Part shown: piece by piece, positions 1 to 7,113 of the stretch
How positions within the stretch are numbered: the stretch's first letter is position 1
Layout of the letters: each line of letters opens with the position of its first letter
Origin: a bacterium
GTDB taxonomy: Bacteria > SZUA-79 > Acidulodesulfobacterales > Acidulodesulfobacteraceae
Assembly (NCBI GenBank): GCA_021803845.1
Contig: JAJZLA010000077.1
Span: 1-7,139 of the forward strand
Direction of reading: 5' to 3'
DNA: 7,139 nt
Made by a program: the position numbers and the translations under genes
The notes under the pieces: generated by a model
Databases searched by the model: none
The model's input: the letters and a program-made list of their open reading frames with translations, nothing else
Told to the model about the DNA's origin: nothing

Positions 1-456
1 CATAAAAGAATATCTTTATTTATTTTAGGTATGGCATTCAAATATGTCAAAAATAGCATACCGGTCAGCATAGTTACGGGTAACAACGAGCCCGACGCAA
101 TTTTTCTTCTTGCGATGTTCAAACGGTTTTATCCCGAATTTTATAAAAATATGTACGGCAAAATATTAAACTGGGGAGGAAATCAGTCCGGTAATAGAAT
201 AATAAATATAGATTATTTGGGATTTGTCAAGCCGGATCCATTTTTCAAATATAGCGGCGGAAATATTAAAGAAGAAAATTTTTTTGAAATAATAAATAAC
301 GATAAATTATTTTCGGAATTAAGACGAAATCCGAGAAAACTAAAAGGAAGGTGTGAAAAATGCAAATATTTGAGAATTTGCAACGGAGGTTCAAGAGCGA
401 GGGCATATGCAGTTTACGGAGATTACTTTCAGGAAGACCCGGCGTGTTTTATATAG
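1..456 (+). CDS. nirJ: NirJ-like radical SAM heme d1 synthesis protein, C-terminal part (5' end outside window)
   Basis: The reading frame is open from base 1, so the gene begins upstream; the ATG at 31 is probably internal. About 151 C-terminal residues are present. In heme d1 synthesis NirJ is a cytoplasmic radical SAM enzyme with an additional Fe-S cluster that removes propionate side chains from 12,18-didecarboxysiroheme. The visible part contains TGNNEPDA, an NWGGNQSG segment, a DYLGFVKPDPFF segment and a SPASM-like cysteine set C-x2-C-x5-C-x21-C (codons 352, 361, 379, 445) within GRCEKC..ICNGGSRARA..GDY..DPACF. I recognise this pattern from NirJ and its relatives AhbC/AhbD. The adjacent nirF-like gene favours NirJ. 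The protein ends two residues after the last cysteine, slightly shorter than usual. The radical SAM CxxxCxxC motif lies outside the window, so that half is inferred. Confidence 0.8.
   Translation, partial: HKRISLFILGMAFKYVKNSIPVSIVTGNNEPDAIFLLAMFKRFYPEFYKNMYGKILNWGGNQSGNRIINIDYLGFVKPDPFFKYSGGNIKEENFFEIINNDKLFSELRRNPRKLKGRCEKCKYLRICNGGSRARAYAVYGDYFQEDPACFI
431..436 (+). promoter_or_regulatory. Ribosome binding site that decides the nirF start
   Basis: AGGAAG lies 7 bases before GTG 444, inside the last codons of nirJ, so ribosomes finishing nirJ could reinitiate on nirF. A competing SD-like AAGGAAGG (344-351) precedes ATG 360 by 8 bases, but it falls on codons for the conserved KGRC motif of NirJ and may be incidental. 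Confidence 0.5.
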
Positions 457-1526
457 TTTTATTTATTTTTTTTATTTGCATAAGCGCTTTTATTCCGCTT
501 AAAAAAGCTTTTGCCGGCAAGTATTACGTCGTAGAAAGGTCAGCCGATTCTTTAGGAATTATATCGCATAATAAATTGACCGGAAAGATAAGGAATATAG
601 GAAACGGAACGCACGTTATAGTATATTTTGGAAACCGTTACGGTTATGCCATAAGCAGGAACGGGTATTTATCTAAAATAAACCCCGAAAACGATAAAAT
701 TATACTGCAAAAAAAGGTATCTAAAGATACGGTTGATTTCTGTCTTTCTAAAAACCTTATAGCCGTTGCCGATTATATGCCTAAAAATGTCGTAATATTA
801 AATAAAAATCTTAAAATATTACATACGATAAAAACCGGCTCAAGAAATATCGGCGTCGAGTTTTATAAAAACTATCTAATATTCGAGCTTATAAATAAAA
901 ACCAGATATGGATAGTTAATACCGATAATTTTGAAGTCGTAAAAAAAATAAAGCATATAGGGCATTTTCCCATAGACGCTTTAGTTTCCGGCAACGATTA
1001 TATCGCCGCTTTTCTCATGGGTCAAAAGTTCGGAGTATTAAATCTAAAAACTCTCCGGTACCATATCGTAAACTACGGAAAGAAAGGAAATTTTACTCAT
1101 CAGATACCGCATTATGGCATTTATTCCATATATAACGGAACGGCATATATTCCGGCGGTAGGACAAAAAAAGATTGTCGTAATGAATTTAAAAACAGGTA
1201 AAGAACAAGGCTCGGTTAAACTTATCGGGTATCCTATTTTTATAATATTTTCTCCAAACCGCAAAACTTTAGCCGTTAATTACAGCGGCAAAGCGCATGA
1301 CTATTTAACGATTATAGATTCCAAAAATATGAAGGTAATAAGAAACATAAAAGCTGGAAGAAGAATTATGTTTATGGCTTATTCGGGAAATGGAAGATTG
1401 ATTTACGCATCGGATTATTTCGGCAATTCAGAGAACGTTTTTAACGTCGATACCGGAAAAGAGATTGACATTATTCCTGTTCCAAGCCCTTCGGGGATAT
1501 TTAGAGTGCCTAATAAATTGTATTAA
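444..1526 (+). CDS. nirF: NirF-like heme d1 biosynthesis beta-propeller protein, exported
   Basis: This encodes a relative of cytochrome cd1's d1-binding propeller. NirF acts in the periplasm on a late precursor of heme d1. With the GTG at 444 the protein has 360 residues; an in-frame ATG at 360 would give 388. I prefer GTG because AGGAAG (431-436) sits 7 bases upstream and the overlap with nirJ falls to 13 bases; the extra 28 residues would be an out-of-frame reading of the conserved NirJ cysteine region. Against it, the GTG form has no basic residue before its hydrophobic stretch (residues 2-19). An AFA|GK site (22-26) suggests signal peptidase I cleavage; there is no convincing lipobox. 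NirF-like signs are YYVVERSADS after cleavage, a THVIVYF segment with His57, QIPHYG (220-225), IPAVG (236-240) and a terminal SPSGIF (348-353). Short strand-rich repeats fit a propeller. Confidence 0.78.
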   Translation: MFYIVLFIFFICISAFIPLKKAFAGKYYVVERSADSLGIISHNKLTGKIRNIGNGTHVIVYFGNRYGYAISRNGYLSKINPENDKIILQKKVSKDTVDFCLSKNLIAVADYMPKNVVILNKNLKILHTIKTGSRNIGVEFYKNYLIFELINKNQIWIVNTDNFEVVKKIKHIGHFPIDALVSGNDYIAAFLMGQKFGVLNLKTLRYHIVNYGKKGNFTHQIPHYGIYSIYNGTAYIPAVGQKKIVVMNLKTGKEQGSVKLIGYPIFIIFSPNRKTLAVNYSGKAHDYLTIIDSKNMKVIRNIKAGRRIMFMAYSGNGRLIYASDYFGNSENVFNVDTGKEIDIIPVPSPSGIFRVPNKLY

Positions 1527-1544
1527 TATCAATAAAATTTAAAT

Positions 1545-1550
1545 AGGGGG
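1545..1550 (+). promoter_or_regulatory. Ribosome binding site of the CISM B-subunit gene
   Basis: AGGGGG ends 7 bases before ATG 1558. It lies in the 31-base gap (1527-1557) after the nirF stop. The gap has no hairpin with a GC-rich stem and no clear promoter, so read-through from nirJF is plausible. Confidence 0.65.
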
Positions 1551-1557
1551 AAGCTAA

Positions 1558-2754
1558 ATGAAAAAGAAAGAAGAAAAGGCAGACGAAGAAGCAATGAAAA
1601 ATGAAAGAAAAATCGAAACGACCGGGGCCAGGGATGAAACCGGTAATGTCGTGAAAGATGACGAAATTTCCGGCAGGAGAAAATTTCTTAAAATGCTCGG
1701 GTTAGGAGGATTGGCGGCAGGCGCTCTCGGAATACTCGGCTTATCCGATGCGAAAGATGTTTTGGCCGCTCCTTTAAAAAAAGCTAAAAAAGGAAGCGTC
1801 GGCGGTTCCGAAACGCCGGAAAAAAATACCGGAGTTCCGACGGGACCTTTAAAAAACCACAGGTGGATGAACTGGATGGATCCATCCCAGTATATAAAGG
1901 ATGGGTGGGACCACTGGCAGAACACGATACAGAATCCTCTCCATGCTCGTATTTTTCATGATAAATTTTACCGGATAAAAAAAATAAGGCCTAAAATACA
2001 TCATTTCGTTTTCGTAATAGATATTAACAAATGCGTAGGATGTCAAGCTTGTGCGGTAAGCTGTAAAAATGAAAATACTGTTCCTCTTGGAGTTTTCAGA
2101 AGGGTCGTAGATGTTATGGAAACAGGAGAAATGACGCCGGATGAGTGGGGCATGGTAGTAACGGAAGACGGGAATTATACTCCCAATGTGAAGAGAATTT
2201 TTCTTCCTAGAACATGCAATCATTGCGACCATCCGCCGTGCGTGGAGGTCTGTCCGGTGAAAGCTACTTATAAATTAGAAACCGGCCAGGTTGAAATAGA
2301 TTACGACCTGTGTATAGGATGCCTTACCTGCGTTCAGGCTTGTCCCTACGATATGAGATTTGCAAACCCTATTCAGCATACGGCGGATAAATGTAATATG
2401 TGTGCCGGACGAGCTGCTGTTTCGCATGAAAAATCATATGTGCCGCTTTTACCGGTATGCGTTACTTCGTGCGTAGGCAGGGCGATGAAGTTCGGGGATA
2501 TGAACGACCCCGGAAGCGAGGTTTCTAAATTAATTGCTACTAACAAGGTTTCCAGATTAAATTTAGAATTTGGCACCGACCCTCAGGTTTATTATATCGG
2601 AATGGACGGAGACCTTGCGAATTACACTAATCCCGATAAAGTCAAAATGGTTTACACTTACACCATGGGTTTAACTACTACTTCTTACGAAAAACTCGGT
2701 AAAAAACCGGTTCTTCCCTATTTGGAAGAAAGGGAACATCCTTATGCAGGTTAA
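1558..2754 (+). CDS. Tat-exported four-cluster ferredoxin subunit (TtrB/PsrB type) of a molybdopterin oxidoreductase
   Basis: This is the 398-residue electron-transfer subunit, carrying electrons between the membrane quinone-reactive subunit and the molybdenum subunit on the periplasmic side. Sixteen cysteines form four [4Fe-4S] sets: C159-C162-C165-C169, C220-C223-C228-C232, C252-C255-C258-C262 and C279-C282-C301-C305. A twin-arginine signal GRRKFLKMLG (R40, R41) is followed by a glycine/alanine-rich hydrophobic stretch to about residue 71. Segments such as LPRTCNHCDHPPC, CVQACPYDMRF and the late GTDPQVYYIGMD resemble what I recall of TtrB. The protein is about 150 residues longer than usual TtrB/PsrB (about 190-250). 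The excess lies in a charged 39-residue segment before the Tat motif, a tryptophan-rich linker (about 72-149) and a C-terminal tail. It is first in a B-C-A operon, with a 34-base gap to the next gene. The exact family, Ttr versus Sre/Psr/Phs, is not settled. Confidence 0.9.
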   Translation: MKKKEEKADEEAMKNERKIETTGARDETGNVVKDDEISGRRKFLKMLGLGGLAAGALGILGLSDAKDVLAAPLKKAKKGSVGGSETPEKNTGVPTGPLKNHRWMNWMDPSQYIKDGWDHWQNTIQNPLHARIFHDKFYRIKKIRPKIHHFVFVIDINKCVGCQACAVSCKNENTVPLGVFRRVVDVMETGEMTPDEWGMVVTEDGNYTPNVKRIFLPRTCNHCDHPPCVEVCPVKATYKLETGQVEIDYDLCIGCLTCVQACPYDMRFANPIQHTADKCNMCAGRAAVSHEKSYVPLLPVCVTSCVGRAMKFGDMNDPGSEVSKLIATNKVSRLNLEFGTDPQVYYIGMDGDLANYTNPDKVKMVYTYTMGLTTTSYEKLGKKPVLPYLEEREHPYAG

Positions 2755-2773
2755 TTTAATTATTTTTTAAAAT

Positions 2774-2780
2774 AAAGGAG
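2774..2780 (+). promoter_or_regulatory. Ribosome binding site of the NrfD-type subunit gene
   Basis: AAAGGAG ends 8 bases before ATG 2789 in an otherwise AT-only gap (2755-2788). This supports the start, whose product begins just before the first membrane helix. Confidence 0.7.
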
Positions 2781-2788
2781 TTTATATT

Positions 2789-4006
2789 ATGTTTCAGTAT
2801 GTGAATCCTCTCGCTATTAACGGCTCTTATGGAACGCTGGAAAATGTTTACTGGGGGCTTCCAATAGTGATTTATCCGTTTCTTTCCGGCTTAATGGCGG
2901 GCGCCTTTGTAGTCGGCGCGCTTTATCATCTTTTTCATGTGGAAAAACTTAAACCGATATCCAAGCTGGCGCTTATTGCAAGCTTTGCGATGCTTCTTCT
3001 TGCCGCGATGGCGCCTTTGGCGGATGCCCTGCAGCCTCAAAGAGCGATGTGGGAATTGTATTTCAGGGACCATTTTCCTTACTCGCCTTTAGCGATGTTT
3101 ATTATTATATGGACTGTTTTTGTTATCGTAAATATATTCGAAATGTATTTTTTATTCAGAGAAGATAATATTAAAAAGGCTAAAACCGATGGCGGTATAA
3201 GAGGAAAGGTAGCAAAGCTAATATCTTTCGGCAGTTCCGATTTGTCGGAAAAAACTAAAAAAAGAGACCATAAAGCCTTATGGGTAATATCGATTCTCGG
3301 AATTATTTTATCCCTTCTCTTTCACGGTTACGTCGGGTTTTTATTCGGCGCCATAAAAGCCAGAGCGCTCTGGTCAGACCCCGATATTCCGCCGATGTTT
3401 ATAACGTCCGCAGTTGTTTCTGGCATAGCTTTCGTAGGCCTATTATATACAATCGGTTTTACCTTTTTTTCGGATAAAAATAAGGTTGAATCTGATACGC
3501 TGGAAGTTCTTAATAAAGCGTTAGTATTTGCGATATTTGCAGACCTGTTTTTCGACCTTATCGAATGGCTTTATTCCGTAAGGGGTTATAATTCTAAAGG
3601 AGTTTACGACGGCTGGCATGCCGTTTTCTCTTATGGCGGACACGGACCTCTCTGGTTTAATTACCATGTAACGCAGATAGGGCTTGGGCTTATTATACCC
3701 GCTTTTTTATTTCTGGTATTTAGAAAGATAAGGAGGTCTTTAATCTGGACGGTGATATTAGATTTCATAGTTACCGTTGGAGTCTGGGAGATGAGGTACG
3801 ATACCGTTATAGGCGGTCAGCTTCCGGTTAAAATAGGACAGGGGCTTGCCGTTCTGCATATTCCGTTTTGGGGCTTTGACGGATATATATCGGGTATAGG
3901 AATGTTCGGAATGGGAATCGTAGTATTGTTTGTTTTTGGATATTTTTTGGGCTGGGAAGAAAAACCGGAAGAAATAACCCCGGATAATAATAAGGAGGCT
4001 TTATAA
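2789..4006 (+). CDS. NrfD/PsrC-type integral membrane quinone-interacting subunit
   Basis: This 405-residue polytopic membrane protein would anchor the complex and exchange electrons with menaquinol or ubiquinol. I see about nine hydrophobic helices (roughly 22-48, 58-80, 101-124, 163-188, 202-227, 241-263, 288-311, 317-335, 366-388). Typical features of the NrfD/PsrC family are the N-terminal WGLPIVIYPFLSGLMAGAF, the LADALQPQRAMWE segment (77-89) after helix 2 and SPLAMF (99-104) opening helix 3. PsrC-like proteins are often about 310-340 residues with eight helices, so this is on the long side. Part of the excess is a strongly charged loop at about 125-162 between helices 3 and 4. There is no heme or Fe-S motif. 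The stop overlaps the next start by one base, indicating coupled translation with the catalytic subunit. Confidence 0.88.
   Translation: MFQYVNPLAINGSYGTLENVYWGLPIVIYPFLSGLMAGAFVVGALYHLFHVEKLKPISKLALIASFAMLLLAAMAPLADALQPQRAMWELYFRDHFPYSPLAMFIIIWTVFVIVNIFEMYFLFREDNIKKAKTDGGIRGKVAKLISFGSSDLSEKTKKRDHKALWVISILGIILSLLFHGYVGFLFGAIKARALWSDPDIPPMFITSAVVSGIAFVGLLYTIGFTFFSDKNKVESDTLEVLNKALVFAIFADLFFDLIEWLYSVRGYNSKGVYDGWHAVFSYGGHGPLWFNYHVTQIGLGLIIPAFLFLVFRKIRRSLIWTVILDFIVTVGVWEMRYDTVIGGQLPVKIGQGLAVLHIPFWGFDGYISGIGMFGMGIVVLFVFGYFLGWEEKPEEITPDNNKEAL
3991..3998 (+). promoter_or_regulatory. Strong ribosome binding site with TAATG stop-start overlap
   Basis: TAAGGAGG ends 7 bases before ATG 4006, a near-perfect anti-16S match. 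The start shares base 4006 with the TAA stop (4004-4006) of the membrane subunit. This implies translational coupling between the C and A subunits. Confidence 0.8.
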
Positions 4007-7000
4007 TGGCAAAGAATAAAATAAATAGAAGGAACTTTTTAAAATATACCACGTTTGGGGTAGCGGCCGTTGCGACTGGAACAGGATTGACGCAGTGGGC
4101 GGGAGGAGTGTTCGGCTATCAGGGTAAATATACTTTTCCGCGCAGACCGGAAACATGGCCGGGCGAAGTCGTAAAATATTCCACCTGTAAACAGTGCCAC
4201 AGCGATTGCGGGATAATGACGAGAATGTTTAACGGGACACTGCTTAATATTTTCGGCAATCCTTACGATATACAGACTACGGAACCGAATATAAAGTATT
4301 CTACGTCCGTAAAAGATTCTATAATATATACCGGAACGTATTATTCGTCGGATAAGCCGTTTGTCGACGGAGCGCATTCCGTATGTCCGAGGGGCGCGGC
4401 CGGAACCCAGACCGTTTATGATCCTTACAGAGTATATATGCCGTTAAAAAGAGTAGGAGAAAGAGGTTCTAAAAAATTCAAAGTTATTTCATACGAGCAG
4501 TTAATAAACGAAGTAGTAAACGGAGGATATTTATTTAAAGACGTGCCCGGCGAAGAAAAAAGATTTGTCGAAGGTTTCAAGCATTTATGGAACGACGGGA
4601 AAAATCGTTTTATTCCTGCAAACCCAAGATATCCGGATTTCGGGCCTAAGACTAACCAGTATGTTTCTTTTTGGGGCAGGGGGGAAGGAGGAATAGCCAA
4701 TTTCATGACCCGTTTTGCAAACTCTTTAGGTTCGGTAAATGCATTGCCGCATGTTTCAATTTGCGATTTATCGCATCACGTTTCTACATTCAGGACTTTT
4801 CCCGGAACGAATATGCTTAAACCCGACCTGCCCAACTGCGAACATCTGTTGATTTTCGGTGCAAATTATCTTGAAGCAAATTTTCCTATGCAGACTTTGG
4901 CCAGAAGAACTGTAGCCGCTACATCGTCCGGTAAGTTAAAAGTAACGGTAATAGATGTAAGAGCGGGTAATATGGTTGCCCATGCCGATAAATATATACC
5001 TATTAAACCCGGCGGAGACGGAGCGCTTGCCATGGGTATGTTGCGCTGGATAGTAGAAAACAAAAGATACGACGAAAATTTCCTGACTAATTTAAACCAC
5101 AGTTCCGCAAACGCCAACGGCGAGCCTAATTTTTCAAACGCTTCGTATCTTGTAGCCGCGGATGAAAGCAGCCCTAATTTTGCCAAGTTCTTAAAGAGCG
5201 GCAAATCGTTTTACGCTATAGACAAGGCAACCGGAAAACCGGTATTAACATCAGGTGCGGCAAAAGGCGACTTATGGCCTACCGGATTTTTATCTTTAGC
5301 TCCCGTAAACGTGAACGGCGTAAACTGCATGACGAGCATGCAGATGTTATGGAGCGAGCTTAAAAAACATACTATAGAAGAATATGCAAAAGAAGCCGGT
5401 CTAGCCCATAGGGTAATACCGGAACTTGCAAAGGAATTTACTTCTCACGGCAAAAAAGCCGTTGCGGATTACTACAGGGGTCCGGTAAAACATACCAACG
5501 GATTTTATAACGGCAGGGCAATTCAGTTTTTAAACGTGATGGTAGGCAATATAAACTGGCAGGGCGGTTATATCAATGGGGGAGGCAGTACCCCTGTAAT
5601 GGGCGGTAAGGGTTTCCCGTATAATCTAGGAAAATGGCCGGGTTTTGTTCCCGCAAAAGGCGTAAAGATTTCAAGGGAAGGGTCTTTTTACGAAAAATCT
5701 TTGGAATATAAGGAAAAGGTTGCAAGAGGCGAGTCTCCGTTTCCGGCGCAAAGGCCTTGGTTTCCTTTCGGTTTCGGTATCTGGCAGGAGATATGGGGCG
5801 GAACGTATTTTCAGTACCCGTATCCCGTAAAGATTATGCTTCAGCAGGAAGCAAATCCCGCTTGGTCTATGCCCGCTATGGGTGGCGTGGACGATGCAAC
5901 AAAACCGTGGATGAGGATGATTAAAGACACAAGTAAAGTTCCATTATACATTGCATCCGATTGCTATATTTCCGAAAGTTCGGCATACGCCGATTATATA
6001 GTTCCCGATACTACATATTTGGAGGGTTGGGGATTTTTGGGGAACCTTCCGACGTATCCAACGGCGAGAACATCTATAAGACAGCCGATAGTAGAGTCTA
6101 TGACCGAAAAAACTCCCGACGGAAGACCTATCTGCCTTGAAAATTTCCTTATAGACGTCGCAAAGTCCATTAAACTTCCAGGGTTCGGCGAAAACGCATT
6201 CATTGAAGGCGGTAATTTGAATGAAAGAGAAGATTACTATCTTAAAATGGCTGCAAATATAGCTTACGATTCAAAAACATATTTAAAAAAGAAAGGAAGC
6301 AGATTTGTCCATTTAGGTCCTGTTCCCGATGCAAATGCGGACGAAATGCAGTACGTAAAAAATTATATAAGAAAACACGGCAATGCTCTTAAGCCCGCCG
6401 AATGGAAAAAGACCGCATACGTAATAGCTAGAGGCGGACGATTCGAGGACTACGACGTCGGCTATCTTCCATGGGGTAAACCGAAGTGGGTAACCCACTT
6501 ATGGTCGCCTGAGACTCCAGTTCATTTATATAACGAGGAGGTCGCTACGACCCATAACGCGATATCGGGCGAAAGGTTCTGCGGAACGACTATATTGTTG
6601 CCCCACAGAAATATGAAAGGCGAGGTTTTGGATAATATATATTCCAGAAAGGAATACCCGTTTATGGTTTCAACGCACAGACAGCCGATACATTCTAAAT
6701 CAAGGACTATTGCCGACCCTTGGTTGCAAGAACTCCTTCCCGGCGCATTTTGGGAGATCGGCGCTATAGACGCGAAAAAGCTGAATTTGTCAGACGGGGA
6801 TACGATAAAGGTAATATCGCCCAGTTATCCAAAGGGTATCGCTTATAGGGTAAGGATAATGCCTTCAGTGAGGCCCGGCGTAATTACGGCGGCTACAGCA
6901 TTCGGAAGATGGCTTTACGGTTCTGGAGAATGGTATATAAACGGAAAAAAATATACCGGAGACCCTGCAAGAAATGTGGGAGTGCATCCTAACGCACTAT

Positions 7001-7113
7001 TCATGCTGGACGATTCGATAGCGGCTAAAGACGGCTGGACGACGGTTTTAACCGACCCCGTAGGCGGCTCTATGGTTTACTTCTATGCGCCGGTTAAGAT
7101 AGAGAAGGTATAA
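4006..7113 (+). CDS. Tat-exported molybdopterin oxidoreductase catalytic subunit, tetrathionate/sulfur reductase-like (TtrA type)
   Basis: This is the 1035-residue catalytic subunit of a DMSO-reductase-superfamily enzyme, probably holding Mo-bis-MGD and one [4Fe-4S] cluster in the periplasm. The Tat motif NRRNFLKY (R8, R9) and a hydrophobic stretch reach to about 37. The cluster cysteines are C61-x2-C64-x3-C68 and, after an unusually long 58 residues, C127 (in VCPRGAAG). Then follow YDPYRVYMPLKRVGERGSKKF, the GRGEGG segment (224-229) and HVSIC, whose Cys253 sits where the protein ligand to Mo is expected. The C-terminal cofactor-binding domain starts near 884 (FMVSTHRQPIHS) and includes LSDGDTIKV (928-936). 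The length matches TtrA and related long sulfur/selenate reductases (about 1000) better than PsrA/PhsA (about 750-800) or ArrA (about 850). The B-C-A order is that of Salmonella ttrBCA. Substrate is inferred; sulfur, polysulfide, thiosulfate, selenate or arsenate remain possible, as does working as an oxidase. Confidence 0.88.
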   Translation: MAKNKINRRNFLKYTTFGVAAVATGTGLTQWAGGVFGYQGKYTFPRRPETWPGEVVKYSTCKQCHSDCGIMTRMFNGTLLNIFGNPYDIQTTEPNIKYSTSVKDSIIYTGTYYSSDKPFVDGAHSVCPRGAAGTQTVYDPYRVYMPLKRVGERGSKKFKVISYEQLINEVVNGGYLFKDVPGEEKRFVEGFKHLWNDGKNRFIPANPRYPDFGPKTNQYVSFWGRGEGGIANFMTRFANSLGSVNALPHVSICDLSHHVSTFRTFPGTNMLKPDLPNCEHLLIFGANYLEANFPMQTLARRTVAATSSGKLKVTVIDVRAGNMVAHADKYIPIKPGGDGALAMGMLRWIVENKRYDENFLTNLNHSSANANGEPNFSNASYLVAADESSPNFAKFLKSGKSFYAIDKATGKPVLTSGAAKGDLWPTGFLSLAPVNVNGVNCMTSMQMLWSELKKHTIEEYAKEAGLAHRVIPELAKEFTSHGKKAVADYYRGPVKHTNGFYNGRAIQFLNVMVGNINWQGGYINGGGSTPVMGGKGFPYNLGKWPGFVPAKGVKISREGSFYEKSLEYKEKVARGESPFPAQRPWFPFGFGIWQEIWGGTYFQYPYPVKIMLQQEANPAWSMPAMGGVDDATKPWMRMIKDTSKVPLYIASDCYISESSAYADYIVPDTTYLEGWGFLGNLPTYPTARTSIRQPIVESMTEKTPDGRPICLENFLIDVAKSIKLPGFGENAFIEGGNLNEREDYYLKMAANIAYDSKTYLKKKGSRFVHLGPVPDANADEMQYVKNYIRKHGNALKPAEWKKTAYVIARGGRFEDYDVGYLPWGKPKWVTHLWSPETPVHLYNEEVATTHNAISGERFCGTTILLPHRNMKGEVLDNIYSRKEYPFMVSTHRQPIHSKSRTIADPWLQELLPGAFWEIGAIDAKKLNLSDGDTIKVISPSYPKGIAYRVRIMPSVRPGVITAATAFGRWLYGSGEWYINGKKYTGDPARNVGVHPNALFMLDDSIAAKDGWTTVLTDPVGGSMVYFYAPVKIEKV

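Noticed and set aside
1..456. Reading the first gene as heme-synthesis AhbC/AhbD instead of NirJ
   Set aside because: The families share the C-terminal cysteine pattern, so this is not excluded by that part alone. The adjoining NirF-like gene is specific to the d1 pathway and tips the balance to NirJ.
1465..1501. TTGACA (1465-1470), a possible -35 element for an internal promoter before the operon
   Set aside because: At 17 bases' spacing the -10 position reads CCTTCG. The nearest AT-rich hexamer is about 25 bases away. The bases encode part of a coherent NirF C-terminus.
1554..1925. Antisense open frame of 123 codons opposite the B-subunit gene
   Set aside because: It lies opposite a gene with 16 motif-placed cysteines and a Tat signal. 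Its product is low-complexity (Ser/Phe/Pro) with no recognisable motif.
2755..2788. AT-rich gap with TTTTTTAAAATAAA, considered as a terminator between the B and C genes
   Set aside because: The near-palindrome has no GC stem, the T-run precedes the A-run, and a good ribosome site follows at once, so it fits an intra-operon gap.
3280..3477. Same-strand 65-codon frame inside the NrfD-type gene
   Set aside because: It is a shifted reading of transmembrane codons, giving an Arg-rich product with no motif.
4866..5204. Antisense open frame of 112 codons opposite the catalytic subunit gene, and similar ones at 4039-4377, 4425-4706, 5994-6203 and 6313-6498
   Set aside because: All are complementary to a well-supported continuous coding region. 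Their products show no family features and I saw no convincing ribosome site.
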